Assembly: GCA_963663945.1 (NCBI GenBank)
Contig: OY760687.1
Location: 2,976,001 to 3,040,000, forward strand
From: Bin87 sp963663945
GTDB lineage: Bacteria; Chloroflexota; Dehalococcoidia; Lucifugimonadales; UBA3495
DNA: 64,000 nucleotides
Direction of reading: 5' to 3'
In this document: one piece after another, positions 50,652-58,597 of the stretch
How positions within the stretch are numbered: the first letter of the stretch is position 1
Layout of the letters: each line of letters begins with the position of its first letter
Notes under the pieces: generated by a model
Databases searched by the model: none
The model's input: only the letters and a program-made list of their open reading frames with translations
What the model was told of the DNA's origin: nothing
Position numbers and translations under genes: made by a program

Positions 50652-51806
50652 CTACTTGCCGAACAGGGCCGCGAATCGCTCCCCGACGATTTGGTCCTCA
50701 CCCGGGTTGAGGCCAAACATGTGTATGGTGATGCAGTCTTCACCATCCCGAACCCGCGTCCAGATCGGCGGGTCGCCTTCCTTGAGCCGGTCCCGCAGGT
50801 CGTAGATATCGAAGCCCGCGACAGCTGAGTCCACCCGGATGTTGAGCCCGTAGGGTTGGTGCCCGATGACGTTGTCGATCAATTCGGCGTTCAGCCCCGG
50901 GACGCCATCAATGGCTCCGAAGATCACGCGGGTCCGCCGCTCTGCGTCGGCCAGCCGATCCTCGTGGTTCATCGTCATCCACGCCCGTACCGCCGCCACG
51001 GCGCCGATCATCTCCTGCCGGTCGACCTTCTGGGGTCGGCCCACGCCGCGCACGCGCCGGCCTTCGTAGCTGGCGAAAGCCTGGAGTCCGATCTTGCGGA
51101 TCATCTCCGGGGAACCCAGCGCCAGCCCGGTGGACTGGGGCGCGCCCATGTACTTGGCCGCGATGCACTGGAAATCGGCTCCCATCCGCACGTACTTGCC
51201 GAAGTTCTCCAGCGGGTAGATCTGGCCCGCCGCATCCACCGTGACCAGCACGTCGTGGGCGTGAGCGATCGCGATCGTGTCCTCCAGGGACAGCGCGTTG
51301 GGATCGTATTCCTGTTCCACGGCGTAGTAGTGCACCGCCGCCGTGTTGGGCCCGATGGCCTTCTCCAGGTCTTCGGCCGTGGTCTGCTCTTCCGAGCCGA
51401 ACATGACCAGCCTGGCGCCCGCCAGCTCCAGGCAGCGGTCGTACCAGTACCGTTGCCGCGTCTGGATGAGGATCTCGTTCTTCATCCCATCGGTGTTGGG
51501 CAACTGCTGGATCCGGTCGTCGTCGTCACCGGCCATGGCCGCCGCCGTGGCCAGCATCAGGGCCGAACCCGCGCCCGACGTGATGTACGCCGCCGGCACG
51601 TTTGCCATGCGGGCTATCGCCGCCCCGGCGCTCTCCTGCAGTTCCATCAGCGGGATGTATGCGCCGTCAGCCTGCGCCATCGCCTCGCGCACTTCCGGGA
51701 TGGGCGTGGAGCCGCCCAGCATGGTGACGCTCCCGGTGGCGTTGATCACCGGCACCGCGCCCAGTTCCTTGTAGATATTTCCCCAATCGGTAACCGCCAT
51801 TGCCAA
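50652..51806 (-). CDS. SelA-like PLP-dependent enzyme
   Basis: 384 residues, shorter than true SelA (about 460) and lacking its N-terminal tRNA-binding domain. VPVINATGSVTMLGGSTPIPEV is the SelA-superfamily start; LVTVDAAGQIYPLENFGKYVRMGADF and the likely PLP lysine in CIAAKYMGAPQSTGL follow. The relatives include D-glucosaminate-6-phosphate ammonia-lyase-type enzymes, so a lyase or racemase acting on an amino acid feeding or fed by the hydantoinase is more likely than selenocysteine synthesis. That reading is inference. Confidence 0.85.
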   Translation of the reverse strand: MAMAVTDWGNIYKELGAVPVINATGSVTMLGGSTPIPEVREAMAQADGAYIPLMELQESAGAAIARMANVPAAYITSGAGSALMLATAAAMAGDDDDRIQQLPNTDGMKNEILIQTRQRYWYDRCLELAGARLVMFGSEEQTTAEDLEKAIGPNTAAVHYYAVEQEYDPNALSLEDTIAIAHAHDVLVTVDAAGQIYPLENFGKYVRMGADFQCIAAKYMGAPQSTGLALGSPEMIRKIGLQAFASYEGRRVRGVGRPQKVDRQEMIGAVAAVRAWMTMNHEDRLADAERRTRVIFGAIDGVPGLNAELIDNVIGHQPYGLNIRVDSAVAGFDIYDLRDRLKEGDPPIWTRVRDGEDCITIHMFGLNPGEDQIVGERFAALFGK

Positions 51807-51962
51807 CCTCCGGGTTCAAACCCGTCATTCCTGCATTTGATCCGTCATCCCTGCATCCAGCCCGTCATTCCTGCGCAAGCAGGAATCCAGAAAACCTCAA
51901 TCAGGGCATCCCTTCCATCCTGTGCATCCACGCCAGATAACCACCGGAAACGGAAACTAACC
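51807..51962. repeat. Short repeats between the SelA-like and crotonase genes
   Basis: 156 bp. CCCGTCATTCCTGCAT-type units recur three times (51821-51880), the last continuing into the hairpin TTCCTGCGCAAGCAGGAA. Similar sequence (TCCGGCTTGCGCTGGAATGA) is at 9241-9260. Confidence 0.7.
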
Positions 51963-52760
51963 CTACTCCCCGGTGAAAACCGGCGGCCGCCGTTCCCGGA
52001 ATGACGCTGCCGCCTCAGCCACGTCGTGGGGAGCGCGCCGGGCGAACACAATGCTGTGCGTCTCATACTGGAGTTGGTCATCCAGCGTGGTGTCCAGGCT
52101 GCGCTGCAACGCCCGCTTCGACATCTGCATGGCAACCGGCGGCCACATTGCGATCTGCTTCGCCAGATCCATCGCCTCGCCCAACAGGTTTTCCGACGTG
52201 GTCAACCGGTCCAGCAATCCGAGCCGGAACGCCTCCTCGGCGTCAACGGTTCGGCTCGTGAACACCAGATCAAACGCCCGGCTGGCGCCGACGATACGCG
52301 GCAGGAAGTAGGATAGGCCTGAATCGGGGCTCAGGCTCCGCTCTATGAACACCGTCTTGAAGCGCGTGTTTTCGCAGCCGACCCGCATGTCGCATGCCAG
52401 CGCCAGACCCATGCCGGCGCCGGCAGCAACACCGTTCACCGCCGCGATCGTCGGCTTGTTCAGGTCCCGGTAGATCATCAGGGCCTGCCGGCCAACCCAG
52501 TTGTATTCGTCCAGGCGCTCGCCCCGGCTGGCGTCCTCGTCGTTGGGACGCGCCCCGGTCAAGTCGGCGCCGGAGCAGAACCCGCGGCCTTCGCCAGTGA
52601 AGATGACCACCCTTACGCCGTCGTCATCCCGCAACTCGGCGCATGCCGCCATCATCTCATGGTGCAGGTTCCGGTCGATGGCGTTGAGCTTCTCGGGCCG
52701 GTTCAACGTAACCAGTGCGACCTGGCCGTCGCGGTCGACCCACAGGTTGTCGTACGCCAT
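51963..52760 (-). CDS. Enoyl-CoA hydratase/isomerase family protein, PaaG-like
   Basis: 265 residues. Crotonase fold with oxyanion-hole motifs GRGFCSGADLTG and VAAGAGMGLALACDMRVG. At the second catalytic position the sequence is RSLSPDSGLSYFLPRIVG, with Asp as in PaaG-type ring-isomerases instead of the Glu of hydratases. Suggests a double-bond or epoxide-oxepin isomerase on a CoA thioester. Starts 1 bp after the M20 peptidase gene. Confidence 0.88.
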   Translation of the reverse strand: MAYDNLWVDRDGQVALVTLNRPEKLNAIDRNLHHEMMAACAELRDDDGVRVVIFTGEGRGFCSGADLTGARPNDEDASRGERLDEYNWVGRQALMIYRDLNKPTIAAVNGVAAGAGMGLALACDMRVGCENTRFKTVFIERSLSPDSGLSYFLPRIVGASRAFDLVFTSRTVDAEEAFRLGLLDRLTTSENLLGEAMDLAKQIAMWPPVAMQMSKRALQRSLDTTLDDQLQYETHSIVFARRAPHDVAEAAASFRERRPPVFTGE

Positions 52761-52761
52761 G

Positions 52762-54120
52762 CTATTTCACCGCCAGCATGTCACACGCCAGCCCCAGCAT
52801 GATCTTGGTTCCGCTCACCAGGCTCCGGATGCCCACCGATTCATTGGTGCCGTGAGAGTAGTTGAGCATGGGGTCGTCGTCCGGGTGGGAGCCGGAAAAA
52901 CCGTAGGTCACCGTACCCAGGGGTCGGGTGAACCGCGAGTCGGTGAACCCGTTGCTGATGGCCGGCACCCACTGGATATTGTCCCGCTGCAGGGCCTGAG
53001 CGGTGACGCGCCGGATGCTGTCGGACAGCGGCGAGTCAAAGGGCGAAGAGTTCGGCCGCGCCATGTAGTCGATTTCGTACGACACGCCCGGCACGTCGGC
53101 CAGCACCTCGTCCAACTGCTGCCTGACGTAATCATCGTCCTGGTGCGGCAGCGTGCGGACGTCGCAGGTCAGCCGGATCGATTCCGGCACGCTGTTGGAC
53201 TTGATGCCGCCACGCACCATTGTGGGCGTCAGCGTCATGCGCGACAGCGCCCGCAGCATGGAAGCGAAGCGGGGATTGTCCGGCTCGATCTCGGCGATGA
53301 TGTCGTCCACGTTCTGCGCCGACGGGGCGTGTTCGATCGCGAAGGTTGAGAGGTGATCGAAAATTGCGCCGGACGTGTCCCGGTCGGCCTCGAATCCCTC
53401 GATTGACGACAGCGCGCGGCTCAGCCGGTACAGGGCGTTGGTGCCCTGCCAGGGCACGGACGCATGAGAACTCGTCCCCTTGACATCGATTTCCACCTGG
53501 AGGCGACCCTTTTCTCCCACGCCCAGCACGTAGGTCAGCGCGCCCGCCGCCTCGATGGGCGTGCCGCCGCCCTCATTGACGGCAAAGGGCGCCGCCAGCT
53601 TTTCCGGATAGTTGTCCGCCAGCCAGCCGAAACCATACCGGCCGCCGTGTTCCTCATCCGCCCCGGCGGCCAGGATTAGCCCGTCCTCAAGCTCGATGCC
53701 GTTCCGCTTCAGGATGCGTACCGCCATCAGTTGGGCCGTGAGCAGTCCCTTGCAGTCCGTCGCCCCGCGCCCGAATATGCGGCCGTCCGCGATGGTCGCG
53801 CTGAAGGGCGGGAACCGCCACTTCGACTCGTCCTCCACCGGGACCACGTCGGTGTGCGACATGAACATCAGGCCGGCGTTTCCGGACCGACCCTCGATCC
53901 GCGCGATCAGGTTCCCGCGGTTGGGCGCCGACTCCAGAATTTCTGACTCTATGCCGTCTTCGGCCAGGAAGTCGCGGGCCAGTTCGCAGACCGGCGTCTC
54001 ATCCCCGGTGGGCATGAATCCCGTGTTCACCGACGGGATGCGCACCAACGCCTGTTCGAGGGCGACGATGTCGTTTTCGGCTTGGTCAACCTGGCGGAAA
54101 AGGTCAGTTAGGTCGGGCAT
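52762..54120 (-). CDS. M20 family metallo-hydrolase (ArgE/DapE/carbamoylase-like)
   Basis: 452 residues. Di-zinc amidohydrolase: FMSHTDVVPVEDESKW (His-x-Asp), FGRGATDCKGLLTAQL (bridging Asp), LAAGADEEHGGRYGF (Glu-Glu), and a lid/dimerisation domain (about 190-310, GEKGRLQVEIDVKGTSSHASVP). Cleaves N-acyl or N-carbamoyl amino acids, or dipeptides. In a hydantoinase neighbourhood an N-carbamoyl-amino-acid hydrolase role is attractive but unproven. First gene of the 54120-46720 minus-strand series. Confidence 0.9.
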   Translation of the reverse strand: MPDLTDLFRQVDQAENDIVALEQALVRIPSVNTGFMPTGDETPVCELARDFLAEDGIESEILESAPNRGNLIARIEGRSGNAGLMFMSHTDVVPVEDESKWRFPPFSATIADGRIFGRGATDCKGLLTAQLMAVRILKRNGIELEDGLILAAGADEEHGGRYGFGWLADNYPEKLAAPFAVNEGGGTPIEAAGALTYVLGVGEKGRLQVEIDVKGTSSHASVPWQGTNALYRLSRALSSIEGFEADRDTSGAIFDHLSTFAIEHAPSAQNVDDIIAEIEPDNPRFASMLRALSRMTLTPTMVRGGIKSNSVPESIRLTCDVRTLPHQDDDYVRQQLDEVLADVPGVSYEIDYMARPNSSPFDSPLSDSIRRVTAQALQRDNIQWVPAISNGFTDSRFTRPLGTVTYGFSGSHPDDDPMLNYSHGTNESVGIRSLVSGTKIMLGLACDMLAVK

Positions 54121-54229
54121 CGCCGGTTCCTCCTCATATGGTGCTGGCGCGTCGCCGTGAGTCTAAGCAGGGGCCCGGCGGGTGTCAATGCGGGTCGATT
54201 GCCGCCGCCATTCCCGCGCGGTTTGCATT

Positions 54230-54235
54230 TATAAT
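54230..54235 (+). promoter_or_regulatory. -10 box of the BrnT/BrnA-type operon
   Basis: TATAAT 49 bp upstream of the ATG at 54285, in the gap between divergent genes. No clear -35. The flanking AT-rich stretch contrasts with the GC-rich surroundings. Confidence 0.5.
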
Positions 54236-54284
54236 AGGGCTATAGTCGCACCCTTTTGGTTTGGCCGATTCGCTGACGCCGCTT

Positions 54285-54587
54285 ATGATCGACCTTAGCC
54301 AAGCAACCGGATTTCAGTGGGACGACGGCAACGCCAGGAAAAATCTAGACTCGCACGATGCAAGCCAAGATGAAGCAGAACAGGTTTTCTCGAACCAACC
54401 GCTTTTGATTGTGGATGACACTGCACACAGTCAGCAGGAGCGGAGATTCAGCGCTTCCGGGATAACCTCTGCTGGACGCCGACTGCACGTAACCTTTACG
54501 ATGCGCAACGAGGGATCCCTAATTCGCGTTATATCCGCTCGCGACATGAGCCGCAGGGAGCGAGAACGTTATGGACAAGAAACTTAA
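54285..54587 (+). CDS. BrnT family toxin
   Basis: 100 residues from the ATG at 54285 (a TTG at 54261 would add 8). FQWDDGNARKNLDSHDASQDEAEQVFSNQPLLIVDD...RRLHVTFTMRNEGSLIRVISARDMSRRERERY follows the BrnT (DUF497) ribonuclease toxin pattern F-x-W-D-x-x-K/N-x-x-x-N...R-x-I-S-A-R-x-x-x-x-x-E-R. The putative antitoxin overlaps its end by 17 bp, the normal BrnT-BrnA order. Confidence 0.85.
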   Translation: MIDLSQATGFQWDDGNARKNLDSHDASQDEAEQVFSNQPLLIVDDTAHSQQERRFSASGITSAGRRLHVTFTMRNEGSLIRVISARDMSRRERERYGQET

Positions 54588-54759
54588 ACCCATCCAATAT
54601 TTCAACAGTGAGGCCGAAGAGCGATTGTTCTGGGAAACTCATGACTCCGTGGACTACGTGGACTGGAGCAAGGCCCGCCGCGTCCGATTTCCCAATCTCA
54701 AACTGACGTCGCCGGAGAAGTTGGATCAAGCCGCCGAGTCGGAAACTGCCGCCGATTAG
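54571..54759 (+). CDS. CopG/BrnA-type antitoxin, apparently lacking the ribbon-helix-helix domain
   Basis: 62 residues. KLKPIQYFNSEAEERLFWETHDSVDYVDWSKARRVRFPNLKL is the conserved N-terminal half of CopG-type antitoxins of this class. Normally a T/S-I-S-L-R-L-P ribbon-helix-helix DNA-binding segment follows; here the frame turns into TSPEKLDQAAESETAAD and stops at TAG. No remnant of that segment is visible after the stop in any frame I checked by eye. It may neutralise the toxin without repressing the operon. Confidence 0.75.
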   Translation: MDKKLKPIQYFNSEAEERLFWETHDSVDYVDWSKARRVRFPNLKLTSPEKLDQAAESETAAD

Positions 54760-54876
54760 GTCAACCGGCCGGCGCGGCAAAGCCGGCGTAATTCCTGGCG
54801 GCCCCGCTATGGCATCGGCGGGGTCGTTGACGTTATAGTTGGCCGGCATCCGTCAGCGAGTATCTGTGGCACATTT

Positions 54877-56532
54877 ATGACCACTTCCTCCCAGGTTTAT
54901 TACCGCAAGTGGCGGCCAGGCACCTTCTCCGACCTGGCCGGGCAGGAACACGTCGGCAACACCCTCCGGCAGGCAGTGATGCAGGGCCGTGTCAGCCACA
55001 GCTACCTGTTCTGCGGCACTCGCGGCAGCGGCAAGACCACCACCGCCCGCGTGCTGTCCAAGGCCGTCAACTGCCTGGACCCGCAGGATGGCGACCCGTG
55101 CGATCAATGCGCCATCTGCGTGTCCATCAACGAGGGCCGCAACCTGGACATCATCGAGCTGGACGCCGCCAGCAATCGCGGCGTGGAAGAGATCCGCGAG
55201 ATCCGCGATAAGGTCCACTTCCAGCCGGCCCAGAACCGGCGCAAGGTCTACATCATCGACGAAGCTCACATGCTGACCCGTGAGGCTTCCAACGCTTTCC
55301 TCAAGACCCTGGAAGAGCCGCCGGCCCACGTCATATTCATCCTCTGCACCACCGAAGCCGACCGCATCCTGCCCACCATCCTCTCCCGTTGCCAGCGCTA
55401 CGATTTCCGCCGACTGCCCGGCCAGACCATCTACGACCGCCTCGCTTACATCACCGATCAGGAGGGCGTAGCCATCCAGCCCGACGCCCTGCGCATGGTG
55501 GCGCGCAACGCCGGCGGTTCCATGCGCGACGCCCTGAACATGCTGGAGCAGTTGGCGGTTTCAGTCGACCGCGAAATAACCCTCCGCGATGTCGAAGAAG
55601 CCCTGGGCCTGGTGCGCAGCGACGCCTACCTGATCCTGGCCCAGAAGATGCTGGCCGGAGACACCTCGGGTTCGCTCGAAACGATTAACGATGTGGTGTG
55701 GGAGGGCGGTGAGCCGCGCCAGTTGCACCGGCAGACCCTGGAAATCCTGCGCTCCATACTGCTGCTGTCCTGGGACGCCGGCGACACTCTCGACCTCCCG
55801 ACGGACATCCTGTCCACCCTCAAGTCCGAGGCGCAGAAACACGACGCTCCAACAATACTGAGAGCGGTCCGAGTCTGGGGCGAGGCCAATCTGCGCTACG
55901 ATGCGCCGTCAACGCTGCCCCTCGAAATCGCGGCGGCCGAGATCTGCCGGAAGGACGTTGTCGCGGCGACGCCAACGGTGGCTGCATCCGCTCCGTCACC
56001 CCCGCCTCCTGCGCCATCTCGCCAGCCGCGACGAGAGGCCCAACCCGCCAGCCCGCCAGCCCGTGAATCTCGACCTGCTCCCGCCCCGGCGGCGCGGCAG
56101 TCGCCTCCGGCCAGTCCAGAGGCTCCAGCCCGTTCCAATGCGCCGGCCGCATCCTCCGACAGCTTCCAGGGTCGATGGGAGCAAGCGGTTCGACAGTTGG
56201 GCCGCGTCAAGGGCAGCAAGTACAACCTGGGCGCTTTGCTGCGCGATTGCCGGCCCAACAGCGTGCACCTATCAGATGATGATTCGATCCTGGTGCTGCC
56301 CTTCTCCAACTCTGCCAATCTGGACCGGATGCAGGAAGAACTCAACGACCCACGGGTTCGTGATACCATTGAGCAGGCTATAGAACAGTGCTTCGGCGAG
56401 CGTCATTCGTTCACGGTCACCCTGGCTGGAACCAATGGCGACGGCGACCGACCGGCCCGCAATGCCATGCAGGACAGCCCTCTATACCGCACCGCCATCG
56501 GCTTGGGAGCGCGTCCAATCGAGGAAAACTAG
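54877..56532 (+). CDS. dnaX: DNA polymerase III gamma/tau subunit
   Basis: 551 residues. AAA+ clamp-loader ATPase: RPGTFSDLAGQEHVGNTLRQAV, Walker A FCGTRGSGKTTTARVL, zinc Cys cluster (CLDPQDGDPCDQCAICVSI), DEAH-like IIDEAHMLT, SRC motif ILSRCQRYDFRRL. Residues about 370-430 are a Pro/Ala/Ser-rich linker, followed by a C-terminal tau-type domain (QGRWEQAVRQLGRVKGSKYNLGALLRDC). No frameshift site is evident. Confidence 0.96.
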   Translation: MTTSSQVYYRKWRPGTFSDLAGQEHVGNTLRQAVMQGRVSHSYLFCGTRGSGKTTTARVLSKAVNCLDPQDGDPCDQCAICVSINEGRNLDIIELDAASNRGVEEIREIRDKVHFQPAQNRRKVYIIDEAHMLTREASNAFLKTLEEPPAHVIFILCTTEADRILPTILSRCQRYDFRRLPGQTIYDRLAYITDQEGVAIQPDALRMVARNAGGSMRDALNMLEQLAVSVDREITLRDVEEALGLVRSDAYLILAQKMLAGDTSGSLETINDVVWEGGEPRQLHRQTLEILRSILLLSWDAGDTLDLPTDILSTLKSEAQKHDAPTILRAVRVWGEANLRYDAPSTLPLEIAAAEICRKDVVAATPTVAASAPSPPPPAPSRQPRREAQPASPPARESRPAPAPAARQSPPASPEAPARSNAPAASSDSFQGRWEQAVRQLGRVKGSKYNLGALLRDCRPNSVHLSDDDSILVLPFSNSANLDRMQEELNDPRVRDTIEQAIEQCFGERHSFTVTLAGTNGDGDRPARNAMQDSPLYRTAIGLGARPIEEN

Positions 56533-56552
56533 CAGGAGGCTCCGTACATATC

Positions 56553-56855
56553 ATGGTGAACCGCAAGATGATGCGCCAGGCCCAGCAACTGCAGAATCGG
56601 TTGGCCAAGGCCCAGCAGGAATTGGAAGAGATGACCGTGGAAGGCTCCGCCGGCGGTGGCGTCGTGCGCGTGACCATGACCGGCAAGCAGGAAGTCACCG
56701 AGGTGATCATCGAGCCGGAAGCAGCGGAAGACATCGACCTGCTGCAGGACCTCGTTGCCGCGGCCGTGAACGATGCGTCCAACCGTACCCAGGAACTCGC
56801 CGCGCAGAAGATGGGAGCGGTGACGGGCGGCATGAATATTCCCGGCCTGTTCTGA
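56553..56855 (+). CDS. ybaB: YbaB/EbfC family nucleoid-associated protein
   Basis: 100 residues from the ATG at 56553, with AGGAGG 13 nt upstream. NRKMMRQAQQLQNRLAKAQQELEEMTVEGSAGGGVVRVTMTGKQEVTEVII and MGAVTGGMNIPGLF match the dimeric DNA-binding YbaB family. The dnaX-ybaB-recR order is standard. Confidence 0.96.
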   Translation: MVNRKMMRQAQQLQNRLAKAQQELEEMTVEGSAGGGVVRVTMTGKQEVTEVIIEPEAAEDIDLLQDLVAAAVNDASNRTQELAAQKMGAVTGGMNIPGLF

Positions 56856-56886
56856 CCCACCGGGCAACCAGTGCTGACGACCACGA

Positions 56887-56908
56887 GGGGCGAATGATCA
56901 TTCGCCCC
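56887..56908. repeat. Perfect 22-bp palindrome between ybaB and recR
   Basis: GGGGCGAATGA followed by its exact complement TCATTCGCCCC, no loop. Same core as 34464-34491. It separates two otherwise linked genes by 88 bp and could influence their relative expression. Confidence 0.75.
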
Positions 56909-56943
56909 TGAAATGCATACAGCGTTCTTTCGTCCGAACCATA

Positions 56944-57567
56944 ATGGTCAGCGAGTACAACCCGGGCACGGCGCGATCCCTGAGCCGGCTCATTGATGAG
57001 CTCAACCGACTGCCCGGCATCGGCCCCAAAAGCGCCCAGCGCATCGCCGACCACGTCATCCGGCTGCCTGGAGAAGACGCCAGATCCCTGGCCGACGCAA
57101 TTCTCGAAGCCCGGGACAGCCTCGTGTTCTGCGAGCAGTGCCGCAACCTCACCGATGCCTCCCCCTGCGAAATCTGCTCCAATCCCCAACGCAACCAGGA
57201 ACAGATCTGCGTGGTGGAAGAGCGGCGCGATCTCGTGGCCCTGGAACGAACCCACGCTTACCGCGGGTTGTACCACGTGCTCCACGGGGTCCTTTCGCCA
57301 CTCAACGGGGTTGGTCCGGAAGACATCCATCTGCCTCAGCTTTTCGAGCGCCTGCGCGAAACCGACAGCCCATTCCAGGAACTGATAGTCGCTACCAATC
57401 CGACCCTGGAAGGGGACGCCACCGCCGATTTCATCAGCCGCCGCCTGGCCGGTACCAGCATCCATATCACGCGCCTTGCCCGTGGTCTCCCCGTCGGAGG
57501 CTCGCTGGAGTTCGCCGACGAGACCACGCTGAGCCGCGCGCTGGCCGGCCGCAGCGCGCTGGAATAG
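56944..57567 (+). CDS. recR: Recombination protein RecR
   Basis: 207 residues. Helix-hairpin-helix LNRLPGIGPKSAQRIADHVI, C4 zinc finger CEQCRNLTDASPCEIC, TOPRIM domain ICVVEERRDLVALERTHAYRGLYHVLHG. With RecO loads RecA on gapped DNA; recO starts 16 bp downstream. Confidence 0.97.
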   Translation: MVSEYNPGTARSLSRLIDELNRLPGIGPKSAQRIADHVIRLPGEDARSLADAILEARDSLVFCEQCRNLTDASPCEICSNPQRNQEQICVVEERRDLVALERTHAYRGLYHVLHGVLSPLNGVGPEDIHLPQLFERLRETDSPFQELIVATNPTLEGDATADFISRRLAGTSIHITRLARGLPVGGSLEFADETTLSRALAGRSALE

Positions 57568-57583
57568 CGCCACGATCCGGGAC

Positions 57584-58345
57584 ATGACCTCAACCCGGAC
57601 CTATCGCGCCCTGGGCCTGACCCTGCGCAGGTCACCGATGCGCGAAGCTGACCTGCTGTCGGTGATGTACACCCGCGAGCACGGCAAGCTGGAATTGCTG
57701 GCACGCGGGGCCCAACGCCTCACCAGCAAGCTGATGGGCCATCTGGAACCGCTGACCCTGGTTCGCGTGTCCATAGCCCGCGGCCGTTCCATGGACCAGG
57801 TCACAGAGGCTGAGGTGGTCGACGCGTTCCCCGCCGTCAAGAGCGGCTACGAGAATTCAGCGCGCGGGCTCTACGTCGCTGAACTCGTCGACGGTTTCAG
57901 CGCCCTGTCCGCCGCCAACGCGGAGCTGTTCGACCTGGCCGTGCAGACCCTGGCAGCGCTGGGAACCGCAAGGGACGCCGATCTCGCCCTGCGCTACTTC
58001 GATCTGCAACTGCTCCGGCTGTCCGGTTTCATGCCGGAACTCTACATTTGCGTGGAATGCGGGGAGGAACTGGAACCCGAGCGGCACCGTTTCGCGGTCG
58101 GAGCCGGCGGGACCCTGTGCCCGGAGTGCGGCCCAACCGACGTGGTCGTGAGGCCATTGTCGTTGTCCGCGCTCAAACTACTGCGGCTGCTCCACCGCAC
58201 AGAATCGGTCGGAGCGCTACCGGAGTTATCCGTTCCGCCGCCTCTGGAGCGTGAGGTTCGCGAAACTCTGGCTGCGACGTTGCAGTACTGGCTGGACCGC
58301 AGGATACGGTCTCAGGAATTTTTAGAAACTGCAAAATTCGTATGA
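57584..58345 (+). CDS. recO: DNA repair protein RecO
   Basis: 253 residues. OB-fold N-terminus (YRALGLTLRRSPMREADLLSVMYTREHGKLELLARGAQR), helical middle (YVAELVDGFS...LALRYFDLQLLRLSGFMPELYICVECG) and a C4 zinc site C-x2-C...C-x2-C (CVEC and CPEC). The recR-recO pair forms the RecFOR-type mediator. Confidence 0.95.
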   Translation: MTSTRTYRALGLTLRRSPMREADLLSVMYTREHGKLELLARGAQRLTSKLMGHLEPLTLVRVSIARGRSMDQVTEAEVVDAFPAVKSGYENSARGLYVAELVDGFSALSAANAELFDLAVQTLAALGTARDADLALRYFDLQLLRLSGFMPELYICVECGEELEPERHRFAVGAGGTLCPECGPTDVVVRPLSLSALKLLRLLHRTESVGALPELSVPPPLEREVRETLAATLQYWLDRRIRSQEFLETAKFV

Positions 58346-58597
58346 AAGTCGACGCGACGGGTATTGACCTGTCAACCGCCAATGGCGTAAAAGTCCGTCA
58401 CATACATTCTATGTAAACTGCCCGTCATTGGATCGGGCGCATAAATCGATAGGGACAGAAACTCGTGCGGCGCTTTGGGACACACTTTCCGTGTCATCCA
58501 CACATTGTTGGGCCCTGCCGCAAATATTGTTCAATGTCCGATATAACGGGCGGCCCGCGCCGGAACGGCGACTCGGGAGTGTTTGGGGAGTGTTTGA

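Noticed and set aside
50652..51806. True selenocysteine synthase SelA, which would support Sec decoding
   Set aside because: About 75 residues too short, lacks the N-terminal tRNA-binding domain and sits in a hydantoinase cluster. It is better read as a SelA-superfamily lyase.
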